A DNA stretch of 64,000 bases from assembly GCA_963678585.2 (NCBI GenBank), contig CAXXGA010000002.1, positions 2,542,001 to 2,606,000 of the forward strand, in the 5' to 3' direction. Below are positions 57,297-64,000 of the stretch, one piece after another (position 1 is the stretch's first letter; each line of letters begins with the position of its first letter). The translations under genes and the position numbers were made by a program. This DNA comes from Breoghania sp963678585. Lineage in GTDB: Bacteria; Pseudomonadota; Alphaproteobacteria; Rhizobiales; Stappiaceae. The notes beneath the pieces were generated by a model. It did no database searches. It had not been told where the DNA came from and saw only the letters and a list, made by a program, of their open reading frames with translations.

Positions 57297-58457
57297 TCAG
57301 TGGACCTTCACCTTGGCGGCGATTTGCGCCGCGCGCTTGCGCATGGCGTCCATCGTCTCTTCACCGCTGCGGTCATAGGCGAGTGCCACGCCCATCCGGC
57401 GATAGGGCCGCGTCGTCGGCTTGCCGAAAATCTTGATGTCGGACTGCGGACAGGCGCAGGCCTCCTCAAGACCGGAGAAATTCGGCACGCCTTCTTTTGA
57501 CGCCAGGATCACGGCGCTGACGCCGGGATAACGCTGTTCGATCTCGGGAATCGGCAAGCCCAGAAGGGCGCGGGCGTGAAGCTCGAACTCGTTGAAATTC
57601 TGCGTGCCCGCCAGCGTCACCATGCCGGTGTCATGCGGACGCGGGCTGAGTTCGGAGAAATAGACCGCATCATCGGCCAGAAAGAACTCGATACCCCAGA
57701 TGCCTGCCCCGCCCAGCGCGGAGGTGACCTTGGCGGCCATCTCCTGACATTCTGCCAGCTGGCCCGGATCGATGGCGCAGGGCTGCCAGCTTTCCTGATA
57801 ATCGCCGCGCTCCTGCCGGTGACCGATGGGCGCGCAGAAGAGCGTCTCGCCGGATTTCTGGGTGACCGTCAGCAGCGTGATCTCGGTATGGAAGTCGATG
57901 AAACCCTCGACGATCATTTCCTTCAGATCGCCGCGCGAGCCTTCAAGCGCATAGTCGAAGGCGGCCTGCATGTCCGCTGCCGTCTTCACCACCGACTGCC
58001 CCTTGCCGGAACTCGACATCAACGGCTTCACGACGCAAGGCATGCCGACCTTTTCGACCGCCGCCTGAAATTCGTCATAGGTCGTCGCATAGCCGTAAGG
58101 CGCGGTGCGAAGACCCAGCTCCTTCGCGGCGAGATCGCGGATGAGCCTGCGGTTCATCGTGTAATTGGCCGCCTTGGCGCTGGGCGTCACCTGAATGCCC
58201 TGCTCCTCATAGGCATAGAAGCGGTCGGTGCGAATGCTTTCCACCTCCGGCACGATGATGTCGGGCGCATGTTTTGCGACAGCCGCATCGAGGGCGTCGC
58301 CATCGAGCATGGAAAACACCTCGAACCCGTCGGCGACCTGCATCGCCGGTGCACCTTCATAAGAATCGCAGGCAATCACGGTATGGCCAAGCCGCTTCAG
58401 CGCGATCACGACTTCTTTTCCCAGTTCGCCGGAGCCGAGCAGCATGATTTTGGTCAT
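57297..58457 (-). CDS. purT: Formate-dependent phosphoribosylglycinamide formyltransferase
   Basis: 386 residues from ATG at 58457 with AGGAAGAG upstream; the enzyme is normally ~390 residues. It forms formyl-GAR from GAR, formate and ATP in purine synthesis. ATP-grasp features: MLLGSGELGKEVVIALKRLGHTVIACDSY at the N-terminus, CVVKPLMSSSGKGQSVV (P-loop-like), VEGFIDFHTEITLLTV, WGIEFFLADDAVYFSELSPRPHDTGMVTL (metal-binding Glu). The match to PurT extends end to end, with the usual C-terminal GVALAYD. Confidence 0.95.
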   Translation of the reverse strand: MTKIMLLGSGELGKEVVIALKRLGHTVIACDSYEGAPAMQVADGFEVFSMLDGDALDAAVAKHAPDIIVPEVESIRTDRFYAYEEQGIQVTPSAKAANYTMNRRLIRDLAAKELGLRTAPYGYATTYDEFQAAVEKVGMPCVVKPLMSSSGKGQSVVKTAADMQAAFDYALEGSRGDLKEMIVEGFIDFHTEITLLTVTQKSGETLFCAPIGHRQERGDYQESWQPCAIDPGQLAECQEMAAKVTSALGGAGIWGIEFFLADDAVYFSELSPRPHDTGMVTLAGTQNFNEFELHARALLGLPIPEIEQRYPGVSAVILASKEGVPNFSGLEEACACPQSDIKIFGKPTTRPYRRMGVALAYDRSGEETMDAMRKRAAQIAAKVKVH

Positions 58458-58592
58458 TCGTCTCTTCCTGATTGCTGGCCCATTTTCTGGCCGGATTTCT
58501 AGCGTCCTGCCCGTGTTCCGACAGGCTTTACCTCGATTCCTGCGCACAATAGGGCCAATCGGAGATTTTCCGAATAGCGAAAAGCATCGCCC

Positions 58593-59489
58593 TCACAGGA
58601 TACCCGCCGAGCGTATATCCTCCACGGCGAAGTCGATCAGCGCACGCACCTTGCGCGGCAGGGCACGGCCTTCCAGATAGACCGCGCTGAGCGGACTGCC
58701 CTCACCTTCATAGTCTTCCATCACCCGGACCAGCCTGCCCGACGCAAGACCGTCCCGCACGGCAAAGCGCGGAGCATTGGCGATGCCGAGCCCGTCCGCC
58801 GCAAGTCCCGCGGCCGCGCGGGCGGAGTTCACGCGCAGCTTCCCCTCCACGTTGACGACAATGTCTTCCCCGTCACGCCGGAAGGCCCAGCGACGGGAGA
58901 TCCGCCGGTTCGTATCGACGATGCAATTGTGCTGCAGAAGGTCGTCGGGCGAGAGCGGCGCGCCATGGCGTTCCAGATAATCCGGGCTCGCCACCACTAC
59001 GGTCTGGAACGTGCCGAGCCTGCGCGCCTTGAGAGACAGCATCTCGCTTGTCCCCAGCCGGAAGGCGACGTCGATGCCCTCGCTCGCCAGATCGACATAC
59101 CGGTCGTTCAGCCTGAGATCGAGTGTGAGATCGGGATTGAGCTTGGCGAAACGCCCCAGCATCTCGCCCACATAAATCTCGCCGAAGGTGACCGGCGCGG
59201 AGATGCGGATGACGCCGGAATATCCCTGCGAACTTTCAGCCACATCGGACAAAAGTTCGTCCAGATCGTCGAGCAGCGCGGGCGCGCGCGACAGCAGGTC
59301 CTCGCCCGCGGGCGTCAGGCCGACCCGGCGGGTCGTGCGCTGAAACAGCCGAACCCCGAGGCGGGTTTCCAGTTCTGCGACGTATTTCGACGTCAGCCGG
59401 TTGGAAACCCCGAGCTGCTCCGCCGCAGCCGTAAACGACCCCGTCTGGGCGGTGGCGACAAAGGCTTTGAGTTCGTCGACGACATCCAT
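58593..59489 (-). CDS. LysR-family transcriptional regulator (CrgA/DhcR-like)
   Basis: 298 residues. The HTH MDVVDELKAFVATAQTGSFTAAAEQLGVSNRLTSKYVAELETRLGVRLFQRTTRRVGLTPAG and the effector domain (GVIRISAPVTFGEIYVGEMLGRFAKLNPDLTLDLRLNDRYVDLASEGIDVAFRLG) are typical of the AaeR/CrgA subgroup. It is divergent from an oxidoreductase gene at 130 bp and from the quinone-related genes after it, a layout typical of LysR control of electrophile-stress genes. Confidence 0.92.
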   Translation of the reverse strand: MDVVDELKAFVATAQTGSFTAAAEQLGVSNRLTSKYVAELETRLGVRLFQRTTRRVGLTPAGEDLLSRAPALLDDLDELLSDVAESSQGYSGVIRISAPVTFGEIYVGEMLGRFAKLNPDLTLDLRLNDRYVDLASEGIDVAFRLGTSEMLSLKARRLGTFQTVVVASPDYLERHGAPLSPDDLLQHNCIVDTNRRISRRWAFRRDGEDIVVNVEGKLRVNSARAAAGLAADGLGIANAPRFAVRDGLASGRLVRVMEDYEGEGSPLSAVYLEGRALPRKVRALIDFAVEDIRSAGIL

Positions 59490-59619
59490 GGCGCATCCAT
59501 TAGGAACAAATCAGAGATAGTCATTCTATAACTTCGCCATTTTGTTGAAAAGCATCAAACCCTACCTTCGCTACAGAACAACGAAGGCCGCCACGGCGCG
59601 GCAGCAAGGGACAAGAAAC

Positions 59620-60195
59620 ATGAACATCGCAATCATCGGAAACGGAAACATCGGCTCCGGTCTCGCCGGCGCCATCGCCAAGACCGGCCACACCGTCGCC
59701 GCTTATGACCGCAACGACGATCTCGCCGTCGCAGTGCGCGACGCAGATCTGGTGATCCTCGCCACACCCTATGGCGCTGCCGCCAGCATCGCTGGACAGG
59801 CCGATTTCAAGGGCAAACTCGTCGTCGACGTCTCCAACCCGGTCACTGAAGATTTCTCCGCGCTTCAGCTCGGTCATGACACCTCGGCCGCCGAAGAGAT
59901 CGCCAGCCTCCTGCCCGGCGCATCCGTCGTGAAGGGGTTCAACACGATTTTCGCGCAGCACTACGCATCCGATCTCACGGTCGGCGGCGAACCGATCCAG
60001 ACCTTCCTTGCCGCCGACGACGAGGTTGCCAAGGCGAAGGTCACGCGCCTTGCAACCGACATGGGACTTGAGCCGGTCGATGCCGGTCCGCTGAAGAACG
60101 CGCGCTACCTCGAGCCGCTCGGCTTCATGAATATCCAGTTCGGCTATGTGCTCGGCAAGGGCACGAAGGTCGCCCCCGTCTGGCGTACGGCCTGA
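59620..60195 (+). CDS. NADPH-dependent F420 reductase-like/NAD(P)-binding oxidoreductase
   Basis: 191 residues from ATG at 59620 with AAGGGA upstream. The Rossmann start MNIAIIGNGNIGSGLAGAIAKTGHTVAAYDRND, DLVILATPYGAA, VVDVSNPV and SVVKGFNTIFAQHYASDL match the COG2085 group (F420-dependent NADP reductase-like), whose bacterial members act on undefined substrates, probably without F420. It leads the likely operon with the dioxygenase and the reductase, although a hairpin separates them. Confidence 0.88.
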   Translation: MNIAIIGNGNIGSGLAGAIAKTGHTVAAYDRNDDLAVAVRDADLVILATPYGAAASIAGQADFKGKLVVDVSNPVTEDFSALQLGHDTSAAEEIASLLPGASVVKGFNTIFAQHYASDLTVGGEPIQTFLAADDEVAKAKVTRLATDMGLEPVDAGPLKNARYLEPLGFMNIQFGYVLGKGTKVAPVWRTA

Positions 60196-60212
60196 GCGCC
60201 GGTCCGAACCTG

Positions 60213-60235
60213 AGGGCCACCCGAACGGTGGCCCT
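60213..60235 (+). terminator. Hairpin between the oxidoreductase and dioxygenase genes
   Basis: Perfect 9-bp stem AGGGCCACC / GGTGGCCCT with a 5-nt loop, 18 bases after the stop. TCAAAG follows rather than a U-run, so it may be a partial terminator or a processing element inside an operon. Confidence 0.6.
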
Positions 60236-60261
60236 TCAAAGCCTTATGAAAGGAGAACGGC

Positions 60262-61086
60262 ATGAGCACCGCACAAGATCTGAAGAACCTGCATGACCGC
60301 CTGTCGCCGACGGACCGGATGCCGCTCGTCTTTCTGGGCCACGGCAGCCCGATGAACGCCATCGAGGACACGACCTTCAGCCGTACATGGACGGAACTGG
60401 GCCGCACCCTTCCCCACCCCAAGGCGATCCTCGTCGTCTCCGCCCACTGGATGACGCAGGGTACCACGCTCGTCGATGTCTCGGCCATGCCGCGCACCAT
60501 CCACGATTTCTACGGCTTCCCGGCGGAGCTTTACGCCCAGACCTACCCGGCCGCAGGCGACCCGAAGCTTGCCCGAGAGGTGGTGACGCTGCTGGCAAGC
60601 CACCACGCGGAGGAAGACGAGACATGGGGCCTCGACCACGGCGCGTGGACGGTCCTCAAATATCTCTACCCGGAAGCGGATGTACCGGTCTTTCAGGTCT
60701 CCATCGACATGGGCCGGGGCCTCGACTACCAGCTTGAGGTCGGCAAGGCGCTTTCGGCGCTGCGCGACCGCGGCGTCCTGATCCTCGGTTCCGGCAACGT
60801 GGTGCACAACCTGCGCGCCATGCGCTTTGGCGGAAAACCGCAGGATTTCGCGGTGGAATTCGACACGCTCTTCACCGAGCGGCTGACGGATCGCGACTTC
60901 GCGACACTCGCAGATCCCCGCAAGCTGGGGGCCCTTCTCCCGATGGCGCACCCCTCGGTCGACCACTATCTCCCGGCCCTCACCGTCGCCGGTGCCTCCG
61001 ATGCGCGCGACGACCTCACCTTCATGACCGACAGCATCGATCTTGGATCGGTGTCCATGCGCTCTTTCGTGTTCCACGCAGCCTGA
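60262..61086 (+). CDS. ygiD: 4,5-DOPA-extradiol dioxygenase-family protein (YgiD-like)
   Basis: 274 residues, AAAGGAGA upstream. LigB/DODA-type class III extradiol dioxygenase: MPLVFLGHGSPMNAIED with the metal-binding His, ILVVSAHWMTQGTT with the second His, GLDHGAWTVLKYLYPEADVPVFQVSID, and LGSGNVVHNLRAM. These enzymes open catechol rings with O2 using Zn/Fe at a two-His site. YgiD from E. coli cleaves DOPA. The adjacent glutathionyl-hydroquinone reductase supports a role in catechol/quinone turnover. Confidence 0.93.
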   Translation: MSTAQDLKNLHDRLSPTDRMPLVFLGHGSPMNAIEDTTFSRTWTELGRTLPHPKAILVVSAHWMTQGTTLVDVSAMPRTIHDFYGFPAELYAQTYPAAGDPKLAREVVTLLASHHAEEDETWGLDHGAWTVLKYLYPEADVPVFQVSIDMGRGLDYQLEVGKALSALRDRGVLILGSGNVVHNLRAMRFGGKPQDFAVEFDTLFTERLTDRDFATLADPRKLGALLPMAHPSVDHYLPALTVAGASDARDDLTFMTDSIDLGSVSMRSFVFHAA

Positions 61087-61099
61087 AAGGAGTGACCCC

Positions 61100-62065
61100 A
61101 TGCTTGTCGAAGGCAAATGGACGGAAAACTGGCAGCCGGTCCAGAAGGCTGACGAGAAGGGCCGCTTCGTGCGTCAGGTCTCCAGCTTTCGCAACTGGAT
61201 CACGCCCGACAGCAGCCCCGGTCCGACCGGCGAAGGCGGGTTCAAGGCCGAGCCGGGCCGTTACCGGCTTTACGTCGCCCTGATCTGCCCGTGGGCATCG
61301 CGAACCCTCATCGCGCGCAAGCTGAAGGGGCTTGAGGATCTGATCCCGGTGACGGTTCTGAGCCCTGTCACGACTCCGCAGGGCTGGCAGTTCGGCGGAT
61401 ATCCAGGTGCCGACAAGGATCCTCTTTTCGGCGCCACTTACCTGCATGAAATCTACACCCGCGCCGATCCGCTCTTCACCGGGCGCGCCACAGTGCCTGC
61501 CCTTTGGGACATGAAACGCGGCGTGATGGTCAACAATGAAAGTGCGGACATCCTGCGCATGTTCGACAGTGCCTTCGAACACCTCGTGCCATCAGGCTTG
61601 CGTCTCTATCCCGAGGATCTGGCCAACGAGATCGACGCGCTGAACCCGCGCATCTACGACCGCCTCAACAACGGCGTCTACAAGGCAGGCTTCGCCTCCT
61701 CGCAGGAAGCCTATGAAGAAGCGGTCGACGGCGTTTTCGAGATCCTCGATGAACTGGAAGAGCGGCTGACCGGCAGTTTCCTGTTCGGTGACCGGCTGAC
61801 TGAAACCGACATCCGCGCTTTCGTTACCCTGATCCGTTTCGACGCCGCCTATCACGGTCTGTTCAAGACCAACCGCCGCCAAATCGCGGACTACCCGCGC
61901 CTGTCGGCCTATATGGCGCGCATCTTCAAGCTTCCCGGCGTGGCCGAGACCGTCGATATGGAGCACATCGTGCGCGGTTACTATTCGATCAAGGCGCTGA
62001 ACCCGACCGGCATCACGCCTGCGGCCCCGGCCCATGTCGAAAAGCTGCTGAAACAGGCCGCCTGA
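61100..62065 (+). CDS. yqjG: Glutathionyl-hydroquinone reductase (YqjG/Xi-class GST)
   Basis: 321 residues from ATG at 61100 with AAAGGAG upstream, 13 bases after the dioxygenase stop. The Xi-class signature ALICPWASRTLIARKLKGLEDLI contains the catalytic Cys, followed by VPALWDMKRGVMVNNESADILRMF and the C-terminal helical domain (LFGDRLTETDIRAFVTLIRFDAAYHGLFKTN). It reduces glutathionyl-hydroquinones back to hydroquinones with GSH. Probably co-transcribed with the dioxygenase. Confidence 0.95.
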   Translation: MLVEGKWTENWQPVQKADEKGRFVRQVSSFRNWITPDSSPGPTGEGGFKAEPGRYRLYVALICPWASRTLIARKLKGLEDLIPVTVLSPVTTPQGWQFGGYPGADKDPLFGATYLHEIYTRADPLFTGRATVPALWDMKRGVMVNNESADILRMFDSAFEHLVPSGLRLYPEDLANEIDALNPRIYDRLNNGVYKAGFASSQEAYEEAVDGVFEILDELEERLTGSFLFGDRLTETDIRAFVTLIRFDAAYHGLFKTNRRQIADYPRLSAYMARIFKLPGVAETVDMEHIVRGYYSIKALNPTGITPAAPAHVEKLLKQAA

Positions 62066-62100
62066 GCGATCGTCACCTCGTTTCAGCGTCTGGAAACCGG

Positions 62101-62123
62101 CTGGCGCGTTTTCACCGCGCCAG
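62101..62123. terminator. Hairpin overlapping the dctM stop
   Basis: 8-bp stem CTGGCGCG / CGCGCCAG with a 7-nt loop spans the stop codon of the minus-strand dctM gene, 36 bases after the convergent reductase gene. It may terminate the plus-strand transcript. No U-tract is seen. Confidence 0.45.
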
Positions 62124-63416
62124 CATCAGATTCGGCAGATAGGTGACGATCCCCGGGAACATGGCGCACAACGCGACACCCATCACCAGAAGGCCGAAAA
62201 ACGGAACGGACGCCTTGGTGACCGTCCACATGTCCCGCCCGCTCATTCCGTGCAGCACGAACAGATTGAACCCGACCGGCGGCGTCAGCTGCGCCATTTC
62301 CACCACCAGAATGAGATAGATGCCGAACCAGATCGGATCGAACCCGGCGCCCACCACCATCGGCAGGGCGACCGAGGTCGTCAGCACGATCATGGATGCG
62401 CCCTCCAGAAAGCAGCCGAGCACCATGTAGATCAGCGTGAGCAGCACCAGCAGCATGCCGGGCGACAGCCCGAGGCCGGAAACCCATGCAGCAAGTGCTG
62501 CCGGAATACCCAGAAAGGCCATGCCGACGGAGAGAAACGCCGCGCCCAGAATGATCGCGGTGATCATGCAGCTTGTCCGCATCGCCGCCATCAGGCTTTG
62601 CGTGAAGCTCTGCCACGAAAGAGCGCCGGTGGCCCACGCAAGGCCGAGCGCGCCGAAGACGCCCAATGTCGCCGCTTCCGTCGGTGTCGCATAGCCGCCA
62701 TAGATCGAGCCGATCACGCCCGCGATGAGGATCAGGATCGGAATGAGCCTGCGCGAGCGCCTGAGCTTTTCCATGAGCGGCAGAGGTTCATCGGCGGGGG
62801 GCACGGCCCCGCGATTGAACGCCGACCAGATCATCACGTAGCCCATGAAAAGCGCCATGATCAAAAGCCCCGGCACGATGCCCGCGATGAACAGCCGCGA
62901 GATCGATTGCTGGGCGGAGATGCCATAGACGATCATCATGATGGAGGGCGGGATCAGGAGGCCCAGCGTGCCGGAACCCGCAAGCGTTCCGATGGCCATC
63001 GTCTCGTTGTAGCCGCGACGCTGAAGTTCCGGCAGGCTCATGCGCCCCACCGTGGCGCAGGTAACCGACGACGAGCCCGCCACCGCCGCCATCACCCCGC
63101 AGCCCACGATATTGACGTGCAACAGGCTCCCCGGCAGCCGGTCAACCCAGGGCGCGAGACCGGAGAACATGTCCTCCGACAATCGCGAGCGGAAGAGGAT
63201 TTCGCCCATCCACACAAACAGCGGCAGCGCGGTCAGCGCCCAGCCCCAGCTGTGATCCCACACGGTTGTGGCCAGAAGCGAGCCCGCAGGCGCCGGAGAA
63301 AAGACATCGATGGCGAGATAACCCACCGCCATCAGCGTGACGCTGATCCACAGCCCTCCGCCAAGCAGCACGATAAGCGCCAGTCCGAGAACCCCTGTCG
63401 TGATCAAGATATCCAT
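62112..63416 (-). CDS. dctM: TRAP transporter large permease (DctM type)
   Basis: 434 residues, usual for DctM. About 12 TM helices with signature stretches GCGVMAAVAGSSSVTCATVGRMSLPELQRRGYNETMAIGTLAGSGTLGLLIPPSIMMIVYG and GCFLEGASMIVLTTSVALPMVVGAGFDPIWFGIYLILVVEMAQLTPPVGFNLFVL. It forms the Na+-driven channel for an organic acid captured by a DctP-type protein. It follows dctQ by 21 bases. The DctP gene is not in the window and may lie beyond 64000. Confidence 0.95.
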   Translation of the reverse strand: MDILITTGVLGLALIVLLGGGLWISVTLMAVGYLAIDVFSPAPAGSLLATTVWDHSWGWALTALPLFVWMGEILFRSRLSEDMFSGLAPWVDRLPGSLLHVNIVGCGVMAAVAGSSSVTCATVGRMSLPELQRRGYNETMAIGTLAGSGTLGLLIPPSIMMIVYGISAQQSISRLFIAGIVPGLLIMALFMGYVMIWSAFNRGAVPPADEPLPLMEKLRRSRRLIPILILIAGVIGSIYGGYATPTEAATLGVFGALGLAWATGALSWQSFTQSLMAAMRTSCMITAIILGAAFLSVGMAFLGIPAALAAWVSGLGLSPGMLLVLLTLIYMVLGCFLEGASMIVLTTSVALPMVVGAGFDPIWFGIYLILVVEMAQLTPPVGFNLFVLHGMSGRDMWTVTKASVPFFGLLVMGVALCAMFPGIVTYLPNLMLAR

Positions 63417-63437
63417 GCCCGTTCCCCGCTCAGCCCT

Positions 63438-63962
63438 TCACTCGCCCTCTTCGATGCCGTCGAGCGCCGTTTCATGCGGCGTGGCATAACCGGGCGTGTG
63501 TCGGCCCAGAACGAGGAACAGTTCATCCAGAAAGGCGATGGTCAGGATCGCCAGACCCGCCAGCATCACCGATTGCGGGATCCAGAACGGCACCGCCAGA
63601 AGGCCGGGGCTCAGATCGCCGAACCGCCATGAATCGTGGACCATCGACGCGGTCTGCCATGTCAGGTAACCGCAGCCGAAAGCCGCAAAGAGGCAGATCC
63701 AGATATCGGACAGCCACGCCAGAGGCCCCTTGAATTTCGATACCAGCAGCGACACCCGCACATGGTTGCCTGCCTTCAGCGTGTGCGCCATGCCCATGAA
63801 GGTGGCGCCCGCCAGGAAGAAGCCGCCGCTTTCCGTTGAATCGATGGTGAACCCGAAGAGACGCCCGGCGATCTGCGCAACGATGGTCGCCGCGATCATG
63901 AACAGAAAGAACGCCGCGATCCCGCCGCTGACGCGATAAAGAAGATCCAGCCCCTTGCGCAT
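63438..63962 (-). CDS. dctQ: TRAP transporter small permease (DctQ type)
   Basis: 174 residues with four TM helices (GGIAAFFLFMIAATIVAQIAGRLF, SGGFFLAGATFMGMAHTLKAGNHVRVSLL, WICLFAAFGCGYLTWQ, IPQSVMLAGLAILTIAFLDEL). The A-x-T-F-x-G-x-A-x-x-L-K-x-G-x-H-x-R-V motif is the DctQ signature. Partner of DctM. The C-terminus is acidic (DGIEEGE). The last 38 bases of the window hold no further feature. Confidence 0.93.
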   Translation of the reverse strand: MRKGLDLLYRVSGGIAAFFLFMIAATIVAQIAGRLFGFTIDSTESGGFFLAGATFMGMAHTLKAGNHVRVSLLVSKFKGPLAWLSDIWICLFAAFGCGYLTWQTASMVHDSWRFGDLSPGLLAVPFWIPQSVMLAGLAILTIAFLDELFLVLGRHTPGYATPHETALDGIEEGE

Positions 63963-64000
63963 GCCCGCGCCCTTCAGGTTCGAAACAGGAAAGGGCCCGC

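Overview
The window is a chromosomal segment of a high-GC bacterium, most likely a marine or salt-tolerant alphaproteobacterium (Hyphomicrobiales/Stappiaceae- or Rhodobacterales-like). This is inferred from the gene families: tripartite tricarboxylate (TTT), TRAP and UgpABCE-type uptake operons, a COG3904 periplasmic protein, FixK/FNR-type regulation, and an N-ATPase with a Na+-type ligand set. No rRNA, tRNA, CRISPR array, IS element or phage gene was recognised. The taxon is inference only.

Layout. (1) 0-7.6 kb: the end of an OFA-family MFS transporter, then a minus-strand operon (RraA-like aldolase, TctC, TctB, TctA, class I aminotransferase) with a divergent LysR regulator, and an orphan protein. 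(2) 8-17.6 kb: a large autotransporter, a rhodanese, a zinc alcohol dehydrogenase, and three unfamiliar proteins: a lipoyl-like/TM/periplasmic protein, a small secreted protein and a PAS/GAF-like sensor without an output domain. (3) 18-28.7 kb, the most intriguing part. A plus-strand locus runs GntR regulator, 66-aa RRDFLFG protein, 11-TM membrane protein, Tat-exported COG1237 metallo-beta-lactamase-fold enzyme, CobW-type GTPase with a 300-aa N-terminal extension and a His/Cys-rich loop, ExbB, ExbD, TonB. It converges on a minus-strand pair encoding an FG-GAP/ASPIC (CRTAC1-type) protein and a MauG/CCP-like di-haem protein. I know of no named system with this composition. It looks like a metal-dependent envelope pathway with its own metallochaperone and its own TonB energiser.

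(4) 29.3-35.8 kb: a complete N-ATPase operon (beta, epsilon, Q, R, a, c, b, alpha, gamma; no separate delta). Subunit c carries Glu29 and Glu62-Thr63...Tyr67, compatible with Na+ translocation. A Na+/Pi cotransporter gene lies just upstream. (5) 37.9-45.8 kb: a bacterioferritin without the usual haem-ligand Met, an AraC regulator divergent from an exported cysteine hydrolase and a YHS protein, a secreted (S/P)GHGG-repeat protein preceded by an FNR-like box, a COG3904 protein, an FNR-type Fe-S regulator, and a response regulator whose phospho-acceptor Asp is replaced by Ala. (6) 46-50.3 kb: a methyltransferase overlapping tail to tail with a rearranged FkbH-like protein, a degenerate internally deleted copy of a sugar-binding-protein gene, and a sodium:solute symporter.

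(7) 50.9-57.3 kb: a small secreted protein and a sugar/glycerol-phosphate-type ABC transporter operon headed by a LOG-like protein and divergent from a DeoR/GlpR regulator. (8) 57.3-64 kb: PurT, a LysR regulator divergent from an F420-reductase-like protein, then a DODA-type dioxygenase and a glutathionyl-hydroquinone reductase (probable quinone/catechol handling), and TRAP permeases running off the end.

All functional calls come from reading translations and motifs. No database search was possible. Starts were chosen by family length, visible Shine-Dalgarno sequences and overlap with neighbours.
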